A DNA stretch of 64,000 nt from Cymbomonas tetramitiformis (Eukaryota > Chlorophyta > Pyramimonadophyceae > Pyramimonadales > Pyramimonadaceae): the NCBI GenBank assembly GCA_001247695.2, contig LGRX02029126.1:1-64000 (forward strand), given 5' to 3'. The position numbers and the translations under genes were made by a program. Under the pieces are notes generated by a model, which was given only the letters and a program-made list of their open reading frames with translations, was not told where the DNA came from and made no database searches. Shown piece after piece: positions 1 through 11,685 of this stretch (the stretch's first letter is position 1; the number at the start of each line of letters is the position of its first letter).

Positions 1-2643
1 GACGCCTATTCTGCTCGTTTCGCGCGACACGACTACATTCACAGGTTGCAACGCACGTGTTATGACCTCGGGCGGAAGGAGGGTTCTGACCCTGACGGTC
101 GGATCGACTCCATAGCGGCGGACGGCGCGGCAAATCAGAACACGGTTGTTCCGCATGCCCCGCATCAAGTTATGGGCATCAGCGAGAAGAAACAGCATTT
201 CTTTAACCTACACCTGCAGCTCACGATACTTCATGGCTCGTTGCTTCTATTTTCCGTTGGGCTCCCTTGGAGCGGGGCTAAGGGTGCAAACATGCTGCTA
301 CCGACACTGTGGAACTTGTTGCACTACACCGCACAAGGTCGCGCGGGCAAGCGCTACTTCCGGAAGGAGCTTCATTTGCAGCTGGATGGTGGCTCAGAAA
401 ATTGGAACAAGAACACGTTCGCGTTTTGTGCGGTGTTGGTGCACTACAATATTTACAACGTGGTTGTCTTCCACCGTCTGATGGTCGCGCACACCCATAA
501 CGACTGCGACGGTTGGTTTGGACTCATCAAGATGTTCATATTTGGGAAAGACGCGCGCAAATCTGGAGTGTGGCTGTTGACCCTGGAATCGTGGATTGGC
601 GCTGGTTACGAAGCTGGCCGGTGACAAGGCCAACAGTTGGACTTCAAGGCTTGGCTGGAGCCGCACATAAACCCAAAGTTTGAAGGCTATTCTGGGAAAG
701 GCAGGCGTACACACCTGATGCACTTCGAGAAGGACGTGGATGGTGTTACACGGCTGAAGTACAAGTTTGGAGAACAATACGCAAACCACATGCCTGACGG
801 AGTGGATGAGGATCTCCGTAAGGGCCCGGAGGTAATGAAAACTTACCCAGCTTTCGACAGCAGCCCCACGTTAGAAGGGGTGAAGCCGCTAGACCCGAAG
901 GAAGAGAGGGAAACTCGCACTGCTTTCAGTCGCATGTGCGACTACATCCACTACCGTATTCCAAGTGACACGCTGGACACGTTGCTCGGGTACTTTCCTT
1001 TGCCCAAGACCGCCGAGGACTACGATGCCTGGGCTGGACCGACGCCGACCCCACAGGCTCCTGTGGATTTGAAGGAGCTTTACGAGAACGCCTGGCACAA
1101 GAAGCCAGTGCAGGAGGAGGTGCCAGAACGGACGATGCCCGAACAGTTCGAAGTGTTATCCGATGGTCGCAACGTGTTAAGCAAGGATGACCTTCCGCGG
1201 AAACCTCCACAAGAGATCGTGCGCAAGTGCGTGGAGAAAGCGAGGGACGTCGAGTCCGTCGATTTTTGGTTCGTCCCGTTGGTCGGTTGCGAGCACCTCG
1301 ATTTCATTGTTAGGTCTTGCAAGTATTATGCCTACCTGAGTCTTAGCTGTATCGTCTTACGCGTCGGCTGCCATTGCAGGTACACGGTGGCCGAGTGTAA
1401 AGCAGCGTTGCACCACCTGGGAGTTGAACTTCCTGAACGCCCACTCAAGGAGCCGTTGGCGAAGGCCTTATTTGAAGCGACGGATGTCGCCCGAAAGGCC
1501 CACCACGAACATCTCAGAGTCCTTCGAAAAAAAAGCCGAGCGACGATAGGTGAGGAAACCGGGGAGGAAGCGTCGCCGGGTACGGAGCAGGCCTTGCCTG
1601 CAAGAACTTCCGAAGCCGGCGGAGCTGCGCGGGCGGCGCCATCACTCGAGGCTGTAACAGCCACTACACAGGCAAGACGAGAAGGAGCTGCTGCGCGAGG
1701 CCCGCAAACCAACGAAGCTATGCCTACTCGCCCACAGGCACCGGCAGCACGAGGGCCAGGCGCAGGTGGCCGAGGATGCCCTGCTCCTGCAGCGCCACAG
1801 GGAGATCAAGCACGAGCTCCAAGCGACAAGCGTGCACGCAGCTCGCCATTGGCAAAGGCGTCCCCAGGGAGCAAGTCTCCACCCGGGAAGTCTCGACAAG
1901 CGCGGGGTCGTGAAAAGGGACGAGTGCTATTCCGAGCGGCCTCTGTGATCGGTCCGACAGGCGCCCTTATAACGGACAGCTTCGCTCCTGACGACGATTG
2001 CTTTTTCGAGGATGCAAACCAGATTGCGGAGCATGTGGAGAACGCGCATCCCCCGGAGGCGGAGACTGGACAGTTCGCAGGCGTCTCGATGGACGAGGAC
2101 GACGAGGACGACGAGGACGACGAGGACGACGAGGACGACGAGGACGACCCGGACGACGACATACCGTTGGCCTACCGTAACCTTCCTACGGACTACACCA
2201 TCGACATGCTGGCGAAGAGTGCGGGCAAAAGTTTCGCAGTTACGGTGGCCGCGGGCAACGACGGCTGCAGCTTTACTATCCGCATGCCTGGGAACAACGC
2301 CGTGTCCATGCCCATGCATTTCGTGGAGGTCTTGGAGGTGGATCTGAACACGAACAGAGTGAAGTGGGGGTTTTGGCTTCCATGTGCGCCTCTGCTTATG
2401 CCGAGAACGAGGAGAACAAGCAAAACCTTCTCTGACATGAACAGCTTGTTCGCGGAGAACGCCTTCCGGAGAGCCGCTCCGAAAGTGACAGGTTGGTACG
2501 ACTTCGATGCGAGCGAGATCCTGACTTGCTGGGACGAACCTCCTGGCAAACCTGCTGTCGGCGGAGTTCCAGGAGGACCTGAAAAGGCAGAACTTCTGAA
2601 GGTGGCCAGGGAAAACTTGGCCTCCGAGGCGTTGGACAGGTGA
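1..2643 (+). pseudogene. DUF7869-type transposon-associated protein, 5' truncated by window edge, one in-frame stop
   Basis: The frame is open from base 1, so the true start lies outside. Residues encoded at about 380-530 carry the DUF7869 signature: a 'QLDGGSENWNKN' block, then a hydrophobic strand and 'VAHTHNDCDGWFG', matching the D...N / GHTHxDxD-F pattern of that family, found in transposon-like genes of protists and fungi. A TGA at 622-624 interrupts an otherwise continuous frame that resumes at once and runs to 2643. Downstream come a basic/proline-rich linker, a run of Asp/Glu (about 2090-2160) and a C-terminal domain I do not recognise. A 57-nt GT-AG segment at 1323-1379, a multiple of three, could be an intron. 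Excising the 16-nt gt..ag stretch at 621-636 breaks the frame, so the stop looks like a real mutation. No specific catalytic function can be claimed. Confidence 0.6.
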
Positions 2644-2780
2644 AGGTAAGCAACACAGCCTCATTCATTCCTCGTGGCACGCACACTAGATTACAATGGC
2701 AACACGGCGTGAAACTTATTGTTTTTCATACATGTAAATATACGGTTTATTTGTGTACAGTCACGTGACATAAGTGTTAG

Positions 2781-3281
2781 CTACCAAGCATACGTCTCCT
2801 CATTGCACGCGCTAGCATCAAATATGCGCGCCAGGGTGCAGGTTCTTAACATACGCCCGCAAACTGCGCATCTCCTATCATCTTCCTGCAGCAGATCGCT
2901 TTCCAGCTCTGTCAGGGCACCGTGCGTTGTTTCGCTGTAGCGGTTTCTATTTCGCCACGCCCGCCACTCCAAATCTGAGTATCGGTGGTAGATCCACCCG
3001 CCCTCATACCAGTACACGAGATGCCTCACACCGAACCTTTCGCTGGATCTACGGCCGTGGACGTACATCGGCCAAAAACTCCACCGGTGATAGGTCCTGA
3101 GATTAACTGCATGTTGCCCGAAGTCCTCCCAGTCTTCTTCAGCTTGTTGCCGCGCTTGCCGCCACAAGCGGAGAATTAAAGGGTCTTCAGGAACCCATTG
3201 GGCTTGTTGTAACTGGCAGTCGCGAAACGTAAAAGTATCGAAAGGCCATATCCAATACTGCAATATTCCAATATTGGCCAT
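2781..3281 (-). CDS. Hypothetical protein, 166 aa
   Basis: A single ATG-initiated ORF rich in Trp, Tyr and Arg, with one CxxC pair near the C-terminus ('CAVCGRMLRTC'). No family recognised. No signal peptide or membrane segment is apparent. The balanced composition is better than in neighbouring chance ORFs, but there is no other support, so it may be spurious or a transposon remnant. It lies tail-to-tail with the DUF7869 gene. Confidence 0.3.
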   Translation of the reverse strand: MANIGILQYWIWPFDTFTFRDCQLQQAQWVPEDPLILRLWRQARQQAEEDWEDFGQHAVNLRTYHRWSFWPMYVHGRRSSERFGVRHLVYWYEGGWIYHRYSDLEWRAWRNRNRYSETTHGALTELESDLLQEDDRRCAVCGRMLRTCTLARIFDASACNEETYAW

Positions 3282-3599
3282 ACTGGTGTAGGTAGTCTAA
3301 GGTGCGGGTTGCGGTTCTATGTCACGAACGCAGGTGTGTGCAAACGACCTCCGGTTACGACTCCTCCAACATATACCCTAAAACCCTGAACCTTGGACGC
3401 CCCGATATATCCATGCGCAGCACACCTGTAGGAACACCTGCCGCGGGATATTTTGCCTCTGACGTATTTTAATGTTTCCCGCGAAATAATACAGTTAACC
3501 GGTCTTCTTAGCTGCCGAGAATAGTGCTGGAATAGCCTGTTCAGGGCAAATTTACCCGCTGAATGCCCATGTTGGGTCACATGAAGCCTGAGGGAGCAT

Positions 3600-4547
3600 C
3601 ACCCCTGGTTGGTTTCACTCCCGAACAACTTTTCCAGCACAATAGCTTTTGGAAATATCTCCTTTGCTGCTCACTTTCGCCCGATGAGAAGTATTTTACT
3701 ACGTGACCCTCCAAACACCCTAAAATGGGCCATACATCTGCTGGATCTCTCCCATGTAAGCAAATAGTTGCATTTTTGGAAATGTCAAAATATTACATAT
3801 TCTAATAGTGCAAAAATCTAACATTTCGTTCACAAACATAAGGCAAAATCATAACTTTCCACACCTAACACGATACTTCCACCTTTCCCGTTTTCGTGCC
3901 GCCCGCGTGACTCGCGTGGCTACTTTGAAGAGTCAAAAACCAGATTTTTCGAAATTCCTTCAAGGACTATTCAAATTAACCCTAATATTTGTCATTCAGA
4001 ACCCCAAAAACCAATTTGGCAGACAATTTAATGCTTTCTCATTTTTTTCTCATTTACGCCCGCGTGTCTCATTTTTGCGATATGGTCGTTCATCGTGACA
4101 CACCCTCTACTGTACAATGGAAGTCCCGAAATTAACACCCAGATTTTCGCAGTTTCATCTAACGTTCAAATCAATCTTTAGGCAGAATTTTACGGCACGA
4201 TGTGCCCACGTCAGTAAATATCATCACCGAACGGTAGCCATGCCGGATGCGCAACCTGACAGCGACAGCCGAGCGACATGTCGCGACAGCGGAAGACCTA
4301 TTGCCCCATTTTACAGCTGCCACACAGGTGTAAAATGGGGCAGTAGCGGAACGTAAAGTATTGCGTTTGTAAGTTATTCAGTACGGAAATGCAAGTTATC
4401 GCTTGCCCGCCCCAACTTTGTTGCACTGCTCCAGGCACACCCCCTTGTGATTTTAATCACATTACATGAAGTGCAATTTCTTTTCAACGTTCGTAATCAA
4501 CATATATGTATTCACGAGACGAATGACTTTCATTTGAGCTCTTGAAC
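3600..4547. other. AT-rich intergenic stretch, nothing recognised
   Basis: Only short weak ORFs (for example about 3808-4098 plus) with no recognisable domain. No RNA gene or repeat family seen. It ends where the foldback element begins. Confidence 0.4.
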
Positions 4548-5299
4548 GACCCCATCCGCAACCGCATCGCTTCGTTTGCAGTCGCGACTGCAAGCTAAGT
4601 TGATGCGGTTTAAGATGGGGTCGACCCCCCATGGGATGAAAAACATGGCAATCGAGGGGTTTTCGTGCGTTTTAGCGCACGAAACTTGGAACTGATATTA
4701 TTGATAGTAATATAAGTTGAACTTCTTAAGCGCAAGCACATTCGTTAAGTATACTCAAAACAAGCGCATCTTAGCATCGAGCGTTTTGGGTTTGGGTTTT
4801 GATGTACCCAAATCCAAAGATGCCAAACAGCCGAAGGCTTCCCGTGCGTTCTAGAGCACGCTACTTGGCATAGAAACTGCTAAGATATATATCTTTGAGT
4901 TTCCTGAAGCTCAAGGCTTTAAGTTACTTGTGCGCGAAACGCGCAATTTATTTCTAAGGTAGATTTCTTGGGTTTGGGAAACGAACGTGCTCTAGAACGC
5001 ACGGGAAGGCCTTGACTGTTTTGGCATCTTTGGGTTTGGGTATATCGAAACCCAAACCCAAAAAAGGTCGATGTTAAGATGCGCTCGTTTTGAGTATACT
5101 TAACGAATGTGCTTGCGCTTAAGAGGTTCAACTTATATTACTATCAATAATATCAGTGCCAGGTTTCGTGCGCTGAAACGCACGAAAACCCCTCGGCTGT
5201 CATGTTATTCATCCCATGGGGGTCCACCCCATCTTAAACCGCATCAACTTAGCTTGCAGTCGCGACTGCAAGCGAAGCAATGCGGTTGCGGGTGGGGTC
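4548..5299. mobile_element. Foldback/MITE-type element with about 313-bp inverted arms
   Basis: The left arm (4548-4860) and right arm (4986-5299) are inverted copies differing by scattered substitutions and short indels, separated by a 125-bp loop. The outer ends are gacccc...ggggtc. Each arm also contains its own perfect palindrome CTTGCAGTCGCGACTGCAAG and shorter self-complementary stretches. There is no transposase ORF, so this is a non-autonomous foldback or long-TIR MITE. I found no clear target-site duplication at the edges. Confidence 0.8.
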
Positions 5300-5444
5300 A
5301 AATGATAGCTTAAAAAAAGGTAAAATGTTTTGATACTAATACGGTTTGAAATGTTGTTGAACTGTTTGGCATTATGTCGAAAAAAGCGGGCGCGACTGGC
5401 GAGTGTCACTCAATCGTGCCACATGAACTTAATCTAAATCTACC

Positions 5445-5978
5445 CTAGACAAAGCTTAATCCAGTAGATGTCACAAACTTAATCCAAAAAAAACCTTTTG
5501 CCATTTCCCTCCCAGGAGCCAACTCAGCTTCGTCATCACTGTCGATGTTTCCAGACTTGTCAGGTTGACCCTTCAGCTTATATTTGGTGTCCACACCTTG
5601 AGCTCGAGCACAACCAGAAACATCACCAGACTTCTGCTCGGGGATATGCTGATCCGCCTGCTGAACAGGTGATGGCGGGGATGTGCCCTTTGGCACCCAG
5701 ATAACTTCACCCTTGTCATCCATGATCAACTGTAATCCGTGTCTCTTCAGCCTCCGAGCTTCAGCTTGTTCCTCTGGATCGTTAGCTACCAGGTCATGGA
5801 ACTCGCTGACGTCATCCTCATAGTCATAATCGACAGGCGTGGCATACTCCCATTTCGGACTGGCAGTGTCAGTGTCATTCTTGATGTCAGCAGTACCCGT
5901 GCAATCGTCGTAATCAGAATCTGGCAGCTTCTCCTTAATCCAGGCCACAGTACGGGATTGCATGGTCGAGGTCGACAT
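5445..5978 (-). CDS. Hypothetical acidic protein, 177 aa
   Basis: ATG at 5978. The N-terminal half is acidic with a 'DYDYEDDVSEFHDLV' stretch. A basic patch follows ('EARRLKRHGLQLI'), then a segment resembling a small beta hairpin ('DDKGEVIWVPKG'). No family recognised. Composition resembles retroelement Gag N-termini, but no zinc knuckle or neighbouring pol is present. A short inverted repeat (cattctcaga / tctgagaatg) lies just upstream at about 5977-6040. Confidence 0.35.
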   Translation of the reverse strand: MSTSTMQSRTVAWIKEKLPDSDYDDCTGTADIKNDTDTASPKWEYATPVDYDYEDDVSEFHDLVANDPEEQAEARRLKRHGLQLIMDDKGEVIWVPKGTSPPSPVQQADQHIPEQKSGDVSGCARAQGVDTKYKLKGQPDKSGNIDSDDEAELAPGREMAKGFFWIKFVTSTGLSFV

Positions 5979-6864
5979 TCTCAGATGACATTTTCCTCGC
6001 GACTATGGATATAGAGTGGGGTACGCTAGTCTGAGAATGTGGTCTCAGAATTGGATTTAGACCCCTGGATCGTTAGCAGTGTGCGTTGACCCGATCGATT
6101 TTAGCGTTGACCAAGCCTTGTCCAGACCTAAGGTTTTCCCGAAATTGGTTAATTTTGCTGGCCGCTGATCCATGCTGTTTCTGAGGTAAGTAAGGCTTAT
6201 ATATTGTGCATATGGGTGTCCTGGAACACAATTCATTGTTAAACCGGACTATGGTTTGTCCCATAGCCTCATTCGTTGCTTTCATCGCTCGCGGATGGGC
6301 GGAACCCGCCTATCCCGCGAGTGACGGAATCACATTTTTGTTTTTCAATACTTGTAAACACGAGCAAACGCGTGGTTACACCTACTGTAGACTGTAGCGC
6401 ATATCCTTGAATACGTTTAGTTCAAGGATATGTGCGAAATTCCGATCATCCCGACCGCTTTGGAGCGGTAGTGTCCTATCGAACGAATCGAAAGAACACT
6501 ACAAGGGCCTTGATGGAACATCGCGGAACACTTGTTTCTCAACGGCTACCCAGGTTATCGAGGGTGCTGAGCAAGATTCCGTTGCCCTAGAGAACGATGG
6601 AGTTCGATGCAAGGAGTTAATGAAAAAAATTGGGTTCGTTTCGAAAAGCTTCTGGCACTCGGAATCTTCGGAATTGCTGAATTGTGACCCTCCCGGAGTT
6701 ACCCCACGCTATGCGCTTCAGCAGGGAGGCTAACAGCATGCATATACATGTTTGCGCATCATTAGCTTCATGATATATCAGCAGCATATATCTCCAGCAC
6801 GAATTTTCATGGGTTTCCGTGCGGTGTGCGACTGTCGAATATTTCTTAACTGTGGCGCAGAAGT
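5979..6864. other. Intergenic region with weak ORFs only
   Basis: A TTG-start ORF at 6407-6733 has no recognisable domain. There is a short inverted pair around atatccttgaa / ttcaaggatat at 6400-6431. Nothing else could be supported. Confidence 0.3.
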
Positions 6865-7335
6865 TCAGAAAGGAAATTTAGCCTTTGCCGATCGCGCGCT
6901 CGACGTGCAGCGTTCGAAAATTCTACCATGAAAAATAATCCCATACACAGCACCTGCACCCGAATCGTCACTGTTCGTAGGCGTCGATTTCTTCGGACGA
7001 CCAGCGTATGGAATTCCGCGATACTCGTCAGTCTCAGTCGAATACTTCCAACGATCATTACTGATCGGTAATGAGAATGGTGCTACTGGCTCTTTCGCTC
7101 GAGTTGCGTCTTCCAGAAACCAGCCACCACCCCTCTTACGCTCCCAGCGGCGTAGCGCTCCAGAAGCCATGCCAATAATATGCTGCCAGCAATATTCGGC
7201 TCCATCTCTGTCCCCATAGTACACAGTCAATGGCTCTGGGGTCCCGTTCGGTACCCATTTCCATTGAGCTGCCCCATTGTACAGAAGTACAATCTGCCAA
7301 TTGTACGGCTGAGATGTACCAATGACCCCTGGCAC
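6865..7335 (-). CDS. Hypothetical protein, 156 aa
   Basis: ATG-initiated ORF with several Trp-rich segments ('YNWQIVLLYNGAAQWKWVPNG', 'RRWERKRGGGWFLED'). No known domain, signal peptide or membrane span identified. Coding plausibility rests on composition alone; it may be one exon or a relic. Confidence 0.3.
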   Translation of the reverse strand: MPGVIGTSQPYNWQIVLLYNGAAQWKWVPNGTPEPLTVYYGDRDGAEYCWQHIIGMASGALRRWERKRGGGWFLEDATRAKEPVAPFSLPISNDRWKYSTETDEYRGIPYAGRPKKSTPTNSDDSGAGAVYGIIFHGRIFERCTSSARSAKAKFPF

Positions 7336-7399
7336 ATACGCTGTTCGCCCTTAATTGATTAAAGCCCCCTCCCGTTATATATGGCTACTGCCCGGAGCT

Positions 7400-9175
7400 T
7401 CAGTACTGTTACAAGTACCGTAGTAAAATAGACGTAGCCGGCATTAAACTTGGTCATATAGGTCAAACCACATCTCAGAAAATTCATTTATGACCCTTTT
7501 GAATTTCTGAAAACGTGTATACATGCCACCATCAAGTTTAAGGTGGTGTATTTTGAGCGCGCTTTCGATGGGTAAAATGCCTGAAAATAATTTATTTTGC
7601 TCAGTACTGTTACAAGTACTGAACACTATAACCCTTGAGAGACCCTCATGCGAGGCCTTGGAGGTCAAACCAACCATCATGTTTCGATATTGGAAGGTAT
7701 TGAAGATATCTAGCGAGTCACTTGCGTGATTGATATGAATTTGGGCCCGCGCGGTGATGGAATATGACCCACACCCGCCAGAAATCCGAAATTCGCTTTT
7801 TTCAAGGACGAAAATTATTGAATTGGCTCCGCGCGAACGTGTGACATAAGAACATAAGTCACAGTATGGCGGTCGTGAAGGCTTCTAAAATTCGATATAC
7901 ATGTATAGATGACAAATTTACTTGCTCATGGCCTTTCCATATGCATAGCATGCATTAAATGCGTCATTCCTATCGCCAAGCGTGGTTGTTGGCGGCCCCT
8001 CAAACATATCATTTTCCGCACACCCAAACCCAAACCCTAAACAGCCATAACTTCCTCAATACTTGGAACTGTGTGACCTATAAAGTGTTATGTGACATTT
8101 GTGTACATTATGCACGATAGGAATGTAAAAAATCTGTATGTGTATGGCTGTAACACCCAAATTTTGAGCCAGGACTGATTTCAGCTCCCCTGTAGTGCCC
8201 CCTCCCATGCTAAATTCCCCGAAAATTATTTCCCCCTACATTATGCCACAAAATTAGTTTCGCGTAGTCCAAAATATTATTTTGAATCATGTTTGGGCGA
8301 TGTACGGCGCTTGGGTACCCGTTGGGATGATTACGAGCATGCTACTTGTGTATGCGTACTGGTACTCTGTCTACCGGGCCCTAGCACCTCGTCCCCACCA
8401 CTCAATCATGCACCTCCATTATCAACCATGCCCAAATCAGTACGTCTCGTAGTCCGAATTATCATATCAAATCATGCCCGTGCGATATATGGCGCTAGGG
8501 CGCCCGTTGGGGCGATTCCTAGCATGCTACTTGCGTACGCGTACACCTGTGCTGACAGCGAGGTCTTAGCGCATGACCGACACTCAGCCATGCATCCCCG
8601 ACAACCTATAGGCCAGTTTAATGCTGGTTATAGTCCAAAATATTATTTTGAATCATGTTTGGGCGATGTACGGCGCTTGGGTACCCGTTGGAATGAACAT
8701 TTGCATGCTACTTGAATCACGTTGGATCGCTTGGAATATAATAGGTTTTTACATGGAAGGTGGAAGTTTACAACAATATATACAATTGGTATCATGATAC
8801 CAAATTGTTCCATGATATGTGAGTGATTAGATATGATGTCTGCCTTCAATTTGAATGCTTTCCCACTTGATTCGGCGGTGTGGTGTGCCTGAAAAAAATT
8901 ATTGAAAGAGGCATGTCATTTTCGACATATTTGTCAAGCAGGTAATCCGGAAAATCACTGCCCATTGTGTTATATACGTCCAGTGAGAAGCCTCCAAGTG
9001 GAATATCGACCAATGGAGCATATGGCAAATTAGTTTAGGTCATAAATGTGCCAAGATATGGATGGTAGCCCAACCGAACCAACGGAGATGCCTGAAAAAA
9101 TTCGCGGGGATTCAGTACTTGTAATAGTACTGAACACGATTTCAGTACTATTACAAGTACTGCCGGGCAGTAGCC
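7400..9175. repeat. Dispersed palindrome-like motif CAGTACT(G/A)TTACAAGTACTG
   Basis: Occurrences at about 7401-7418, 7600-7623 and, as a tail-to-tail pair, 9113-9172. Each is close to self-complementary (CAGTACT...AGTACTG). This suggests ends of small decayed transposons or a hairpin-forming repeat. No gene is linked to it. Confidence 0.45.
8265..8716 (+). repeat. Three imperfect copies of a 170-195 bp tandem unit
   Basis: Copies start near 8265, 8437 and 8631 with the shared core 'atcatg..tg.gcgatgtacggcgcttgggtacccgttgg'. Copies 1 and 3 are most alike; the middle copy is more diverged. The ORF across it (8293-8715) is a by-product of the repeat. Confidence 0.65.
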
Positions 9176-9559
9176 ATATACGGGGTGGAGATAATTACAT
9201 ACACACGTCGCAGTTATGCTGTCATGCGGTAAACCCAAAGCAGCACTTGCGACAAGTGCACCCAAAGGCGCTGCAACTATCGATGAAGCCATGCCGGTTG
9301 CGGCAGCAGATCGAGCTGCAGCAAAAACGCTTCCAGCGGCTACAATGCCTATCGCAGCTTGGGTTACTGATGCGAGCAATCCTGCGCAACCCCAGCGGAC
9401 GTGAATCCAGCTGCGTTCAACACGGATGTAGCTACAACGGTGCCAATAAGGAAGTAAACGGTACCAATAAAAACCAAAAAACCATTGTCCGATTTTTTGT
9501 GATGTTAATGGCAAAGTGGCGATGGCAGCTTTAAATGGACCGCGACTACTGTACACTTG

Positions 9560-10300
9560 AATTATTATGTGATGTAATATGCGAGCATAAATGCTGCACT
9601 ACGCGCGCATGCGTACCCAGCCACCGCAACAACATCTCAGTTTGACGTACATCGATGGCCATGGACGCGTCCGCACGATGCGATGTATTGACGTTTCGTC
9701 GGTATGGCATGATGCTGGTCCGATAACAAGTTTTTGCAATACTCTGCTTCTCGATCTCACGATATCTACCAGGCGTGACGATCTCGACGAGGTCTCAATA
9801 TGCGATCTCCCCGTAATCTGTGATAGCCCGGAGCAGTTACAAGCTGTTTTCCATTGCTGTCTGTCGAGAATCGCGCGATCGGCCGCGCAGCGTATCGTTC
9901 GGTATCATAAGAACGGGGGTGCAGTTGCTCAATAAATATCAGAGGGTCTGAATGCGCAATAAAGCGCTGCCAGATCCCTTCGTGTTTATCGAGTGAGGTG
10001 TAGGTACACACAAACCCGCACGGCTCCAGGCCTTTAGTATGCATTACACTTGCATACTGCGTCGTCAATTGTATGGCACCGAAATTTAAATCTACCATCA
10101 ATCGCAGCCGCCGGACGATCTGTCATCCGCATCTTTGCTGAATTGGGCATCGAAGTGTCTCAGTCTAATTGTTATGGCAGGAAACAAAGCGATCACTGCG
10201 GCTCATCATCGCTGGCACGAAGTGATGATGCTTACATTTAGTGGCGCAACAGGGACATCATGCTGCCATTGCCGAATCCGCGCATGAGCTTCCGAGGATT
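9560..10300. other. Intergenic region, nothing convincing
   Basis: Only short ORFs on both strands without recognisable domains. The minus ORF 9035-9556 just to the left has an Ala/Gly-rich hydrophobic stretch but no identifiable family. Confidence 0.3.
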
Positions 10301-10302
10301 GG

Positions 10303-11025
10303 ATGGGGCAGGGGGTGGCACAGGGTTCCGTGACTCAGGGGGGTGCTGACCCCCCCAGCGCCAAAATCCAAGTCCTAGGGGGGGGGCGCTCACCCCCCAA
10401 GGGTAGAATGCAAGTCCTAGGGGGGGGTCTGAGCACAGCCCCTTGCCTCAGAATAACTCTAGTGTTCAACGAAAAAGTCGGGAACGATGTTCAAAAATTC
10501 GCGCCTGCGGCGCATAATAATATAACATGTGAGGCGATAGCGCGGGGCACTCCCACCCCCACCATCCTTGCGTGACTAGTCCGCGCCCGTGATGGTGGTA
10601 TCGTGGGACACTCCCGCCCGCCCCACGCGCGCGATGGTGGTATCGTGGGACACTCCCGCCCGCCCCACGCGCGCGATGGTGGTCTCGTGGGGCACTCCTG
10701 CCCGCCCCGCGAGCGTGATGGGGGTATCGTAGGGCACTCCCGTCCCCCGCGAGCGTGATGGTGGTATCACAGGGCACGTATCGTGGGGCACTCCCACCCG
10801 ACCCGCGCGCGTTATGGTGGTATCGTGGGGCACTCCCGCTCGCCCCGCGCGCGTTATGGTGGTACCGTGGGGCACTCCCGCCCGCCCCGCAGTGTGCGCG
10901 AGTGCAAGTTCTAGGGGGGGGTGCTGACCCCCCAACGGCAAAAAGCAACTCCTAGGGGGGGGATGCTAACCCCCAAAAGGCAAAATGCAAGTTCTAGGGG
11001 GGGGTATTTCTAGAACCCCTGCTGC
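10303..11025. repeat. GC-rich minisatellite block bracketed by G-tract/C-tract repeats
   Basis: About 10580-10905 is a 41-42 bp tandem repeat (core gatggtggtatcgtggggca followed by ctcccgcccgccccgcgcgc), about eight copies. On both sides (10330-10435 and 10905-11025) another repeat has the form 'gcaagtcctagggggggg..ctgaccccccaa', pairing G-runs with C-runs. The ORFs predicted here on both strands reflect repetitive sequence. Confidence 0.75.
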
Positions 11026-11685
11026 CCCCCCCGCTATCAATCCTCGGAAGCTCCATGCACGAATGTGGGTCACGCCATCCTGTTTCCTGGTTGACGATTC
11101 GCTGCACTTCAACAGCTGCAGCGGACAATACTTTTGCGAGCACCGTGTTGCACATGGATCGATACTGCATTCGTATGACCAGCTTGAAACAAGTATCGAT
11201 GCGTCGGATTGCGGAGCTTGAAAAATCCGTTGTTAGTAAATCGCAGCATAGATGAACGGTAATGAGTATTGTTGCGAACTTGCGATACGTTATGAATACG
11301 TGTATACATCCACATAAGACGATACCACGTGATGTGACGGAAACTTTACATGACAAACGTTCGACATGTGGAGATCGTGCCAGATGTATATACCGCAGTG
11401 GTTAGTGCCATTGAACGAAGATCCAATTGTGATCAGTCGAATCCCCTCTATCTGGAAACGAGCAAATACATCATGACCGACTTTTCGAGGATTTGCGTGG
11501 GCGAGCACACAGCTCAAACATTCACTCTCTACGCACACGCATCCTACCTCAATTCGAATGTCGGTCATGCAGCATAGCAGCAATCGATCGGCATTATGGT
11601 ATACAAAGTAGCGGGTCAACAAGGTATCGGTTTCACAAGGAAATGTCAAGTCACGTCTTCCCACGACTGCCATGCCTTCCACGTG

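Noticed and set aside
621..636. A 16-nt gt..ag mini-intron removing the TGA in the DUF7869 gene
   Set aside because: Its removal shifts the frame and soon meets a stop, so it does not repair the ORF.
10466..10955. Gly/Ser-Ala-Pro-Arg-rich ORFs on both strands
   Set aside because: Products of the 41-bp minisatellite; no independent coding signal.
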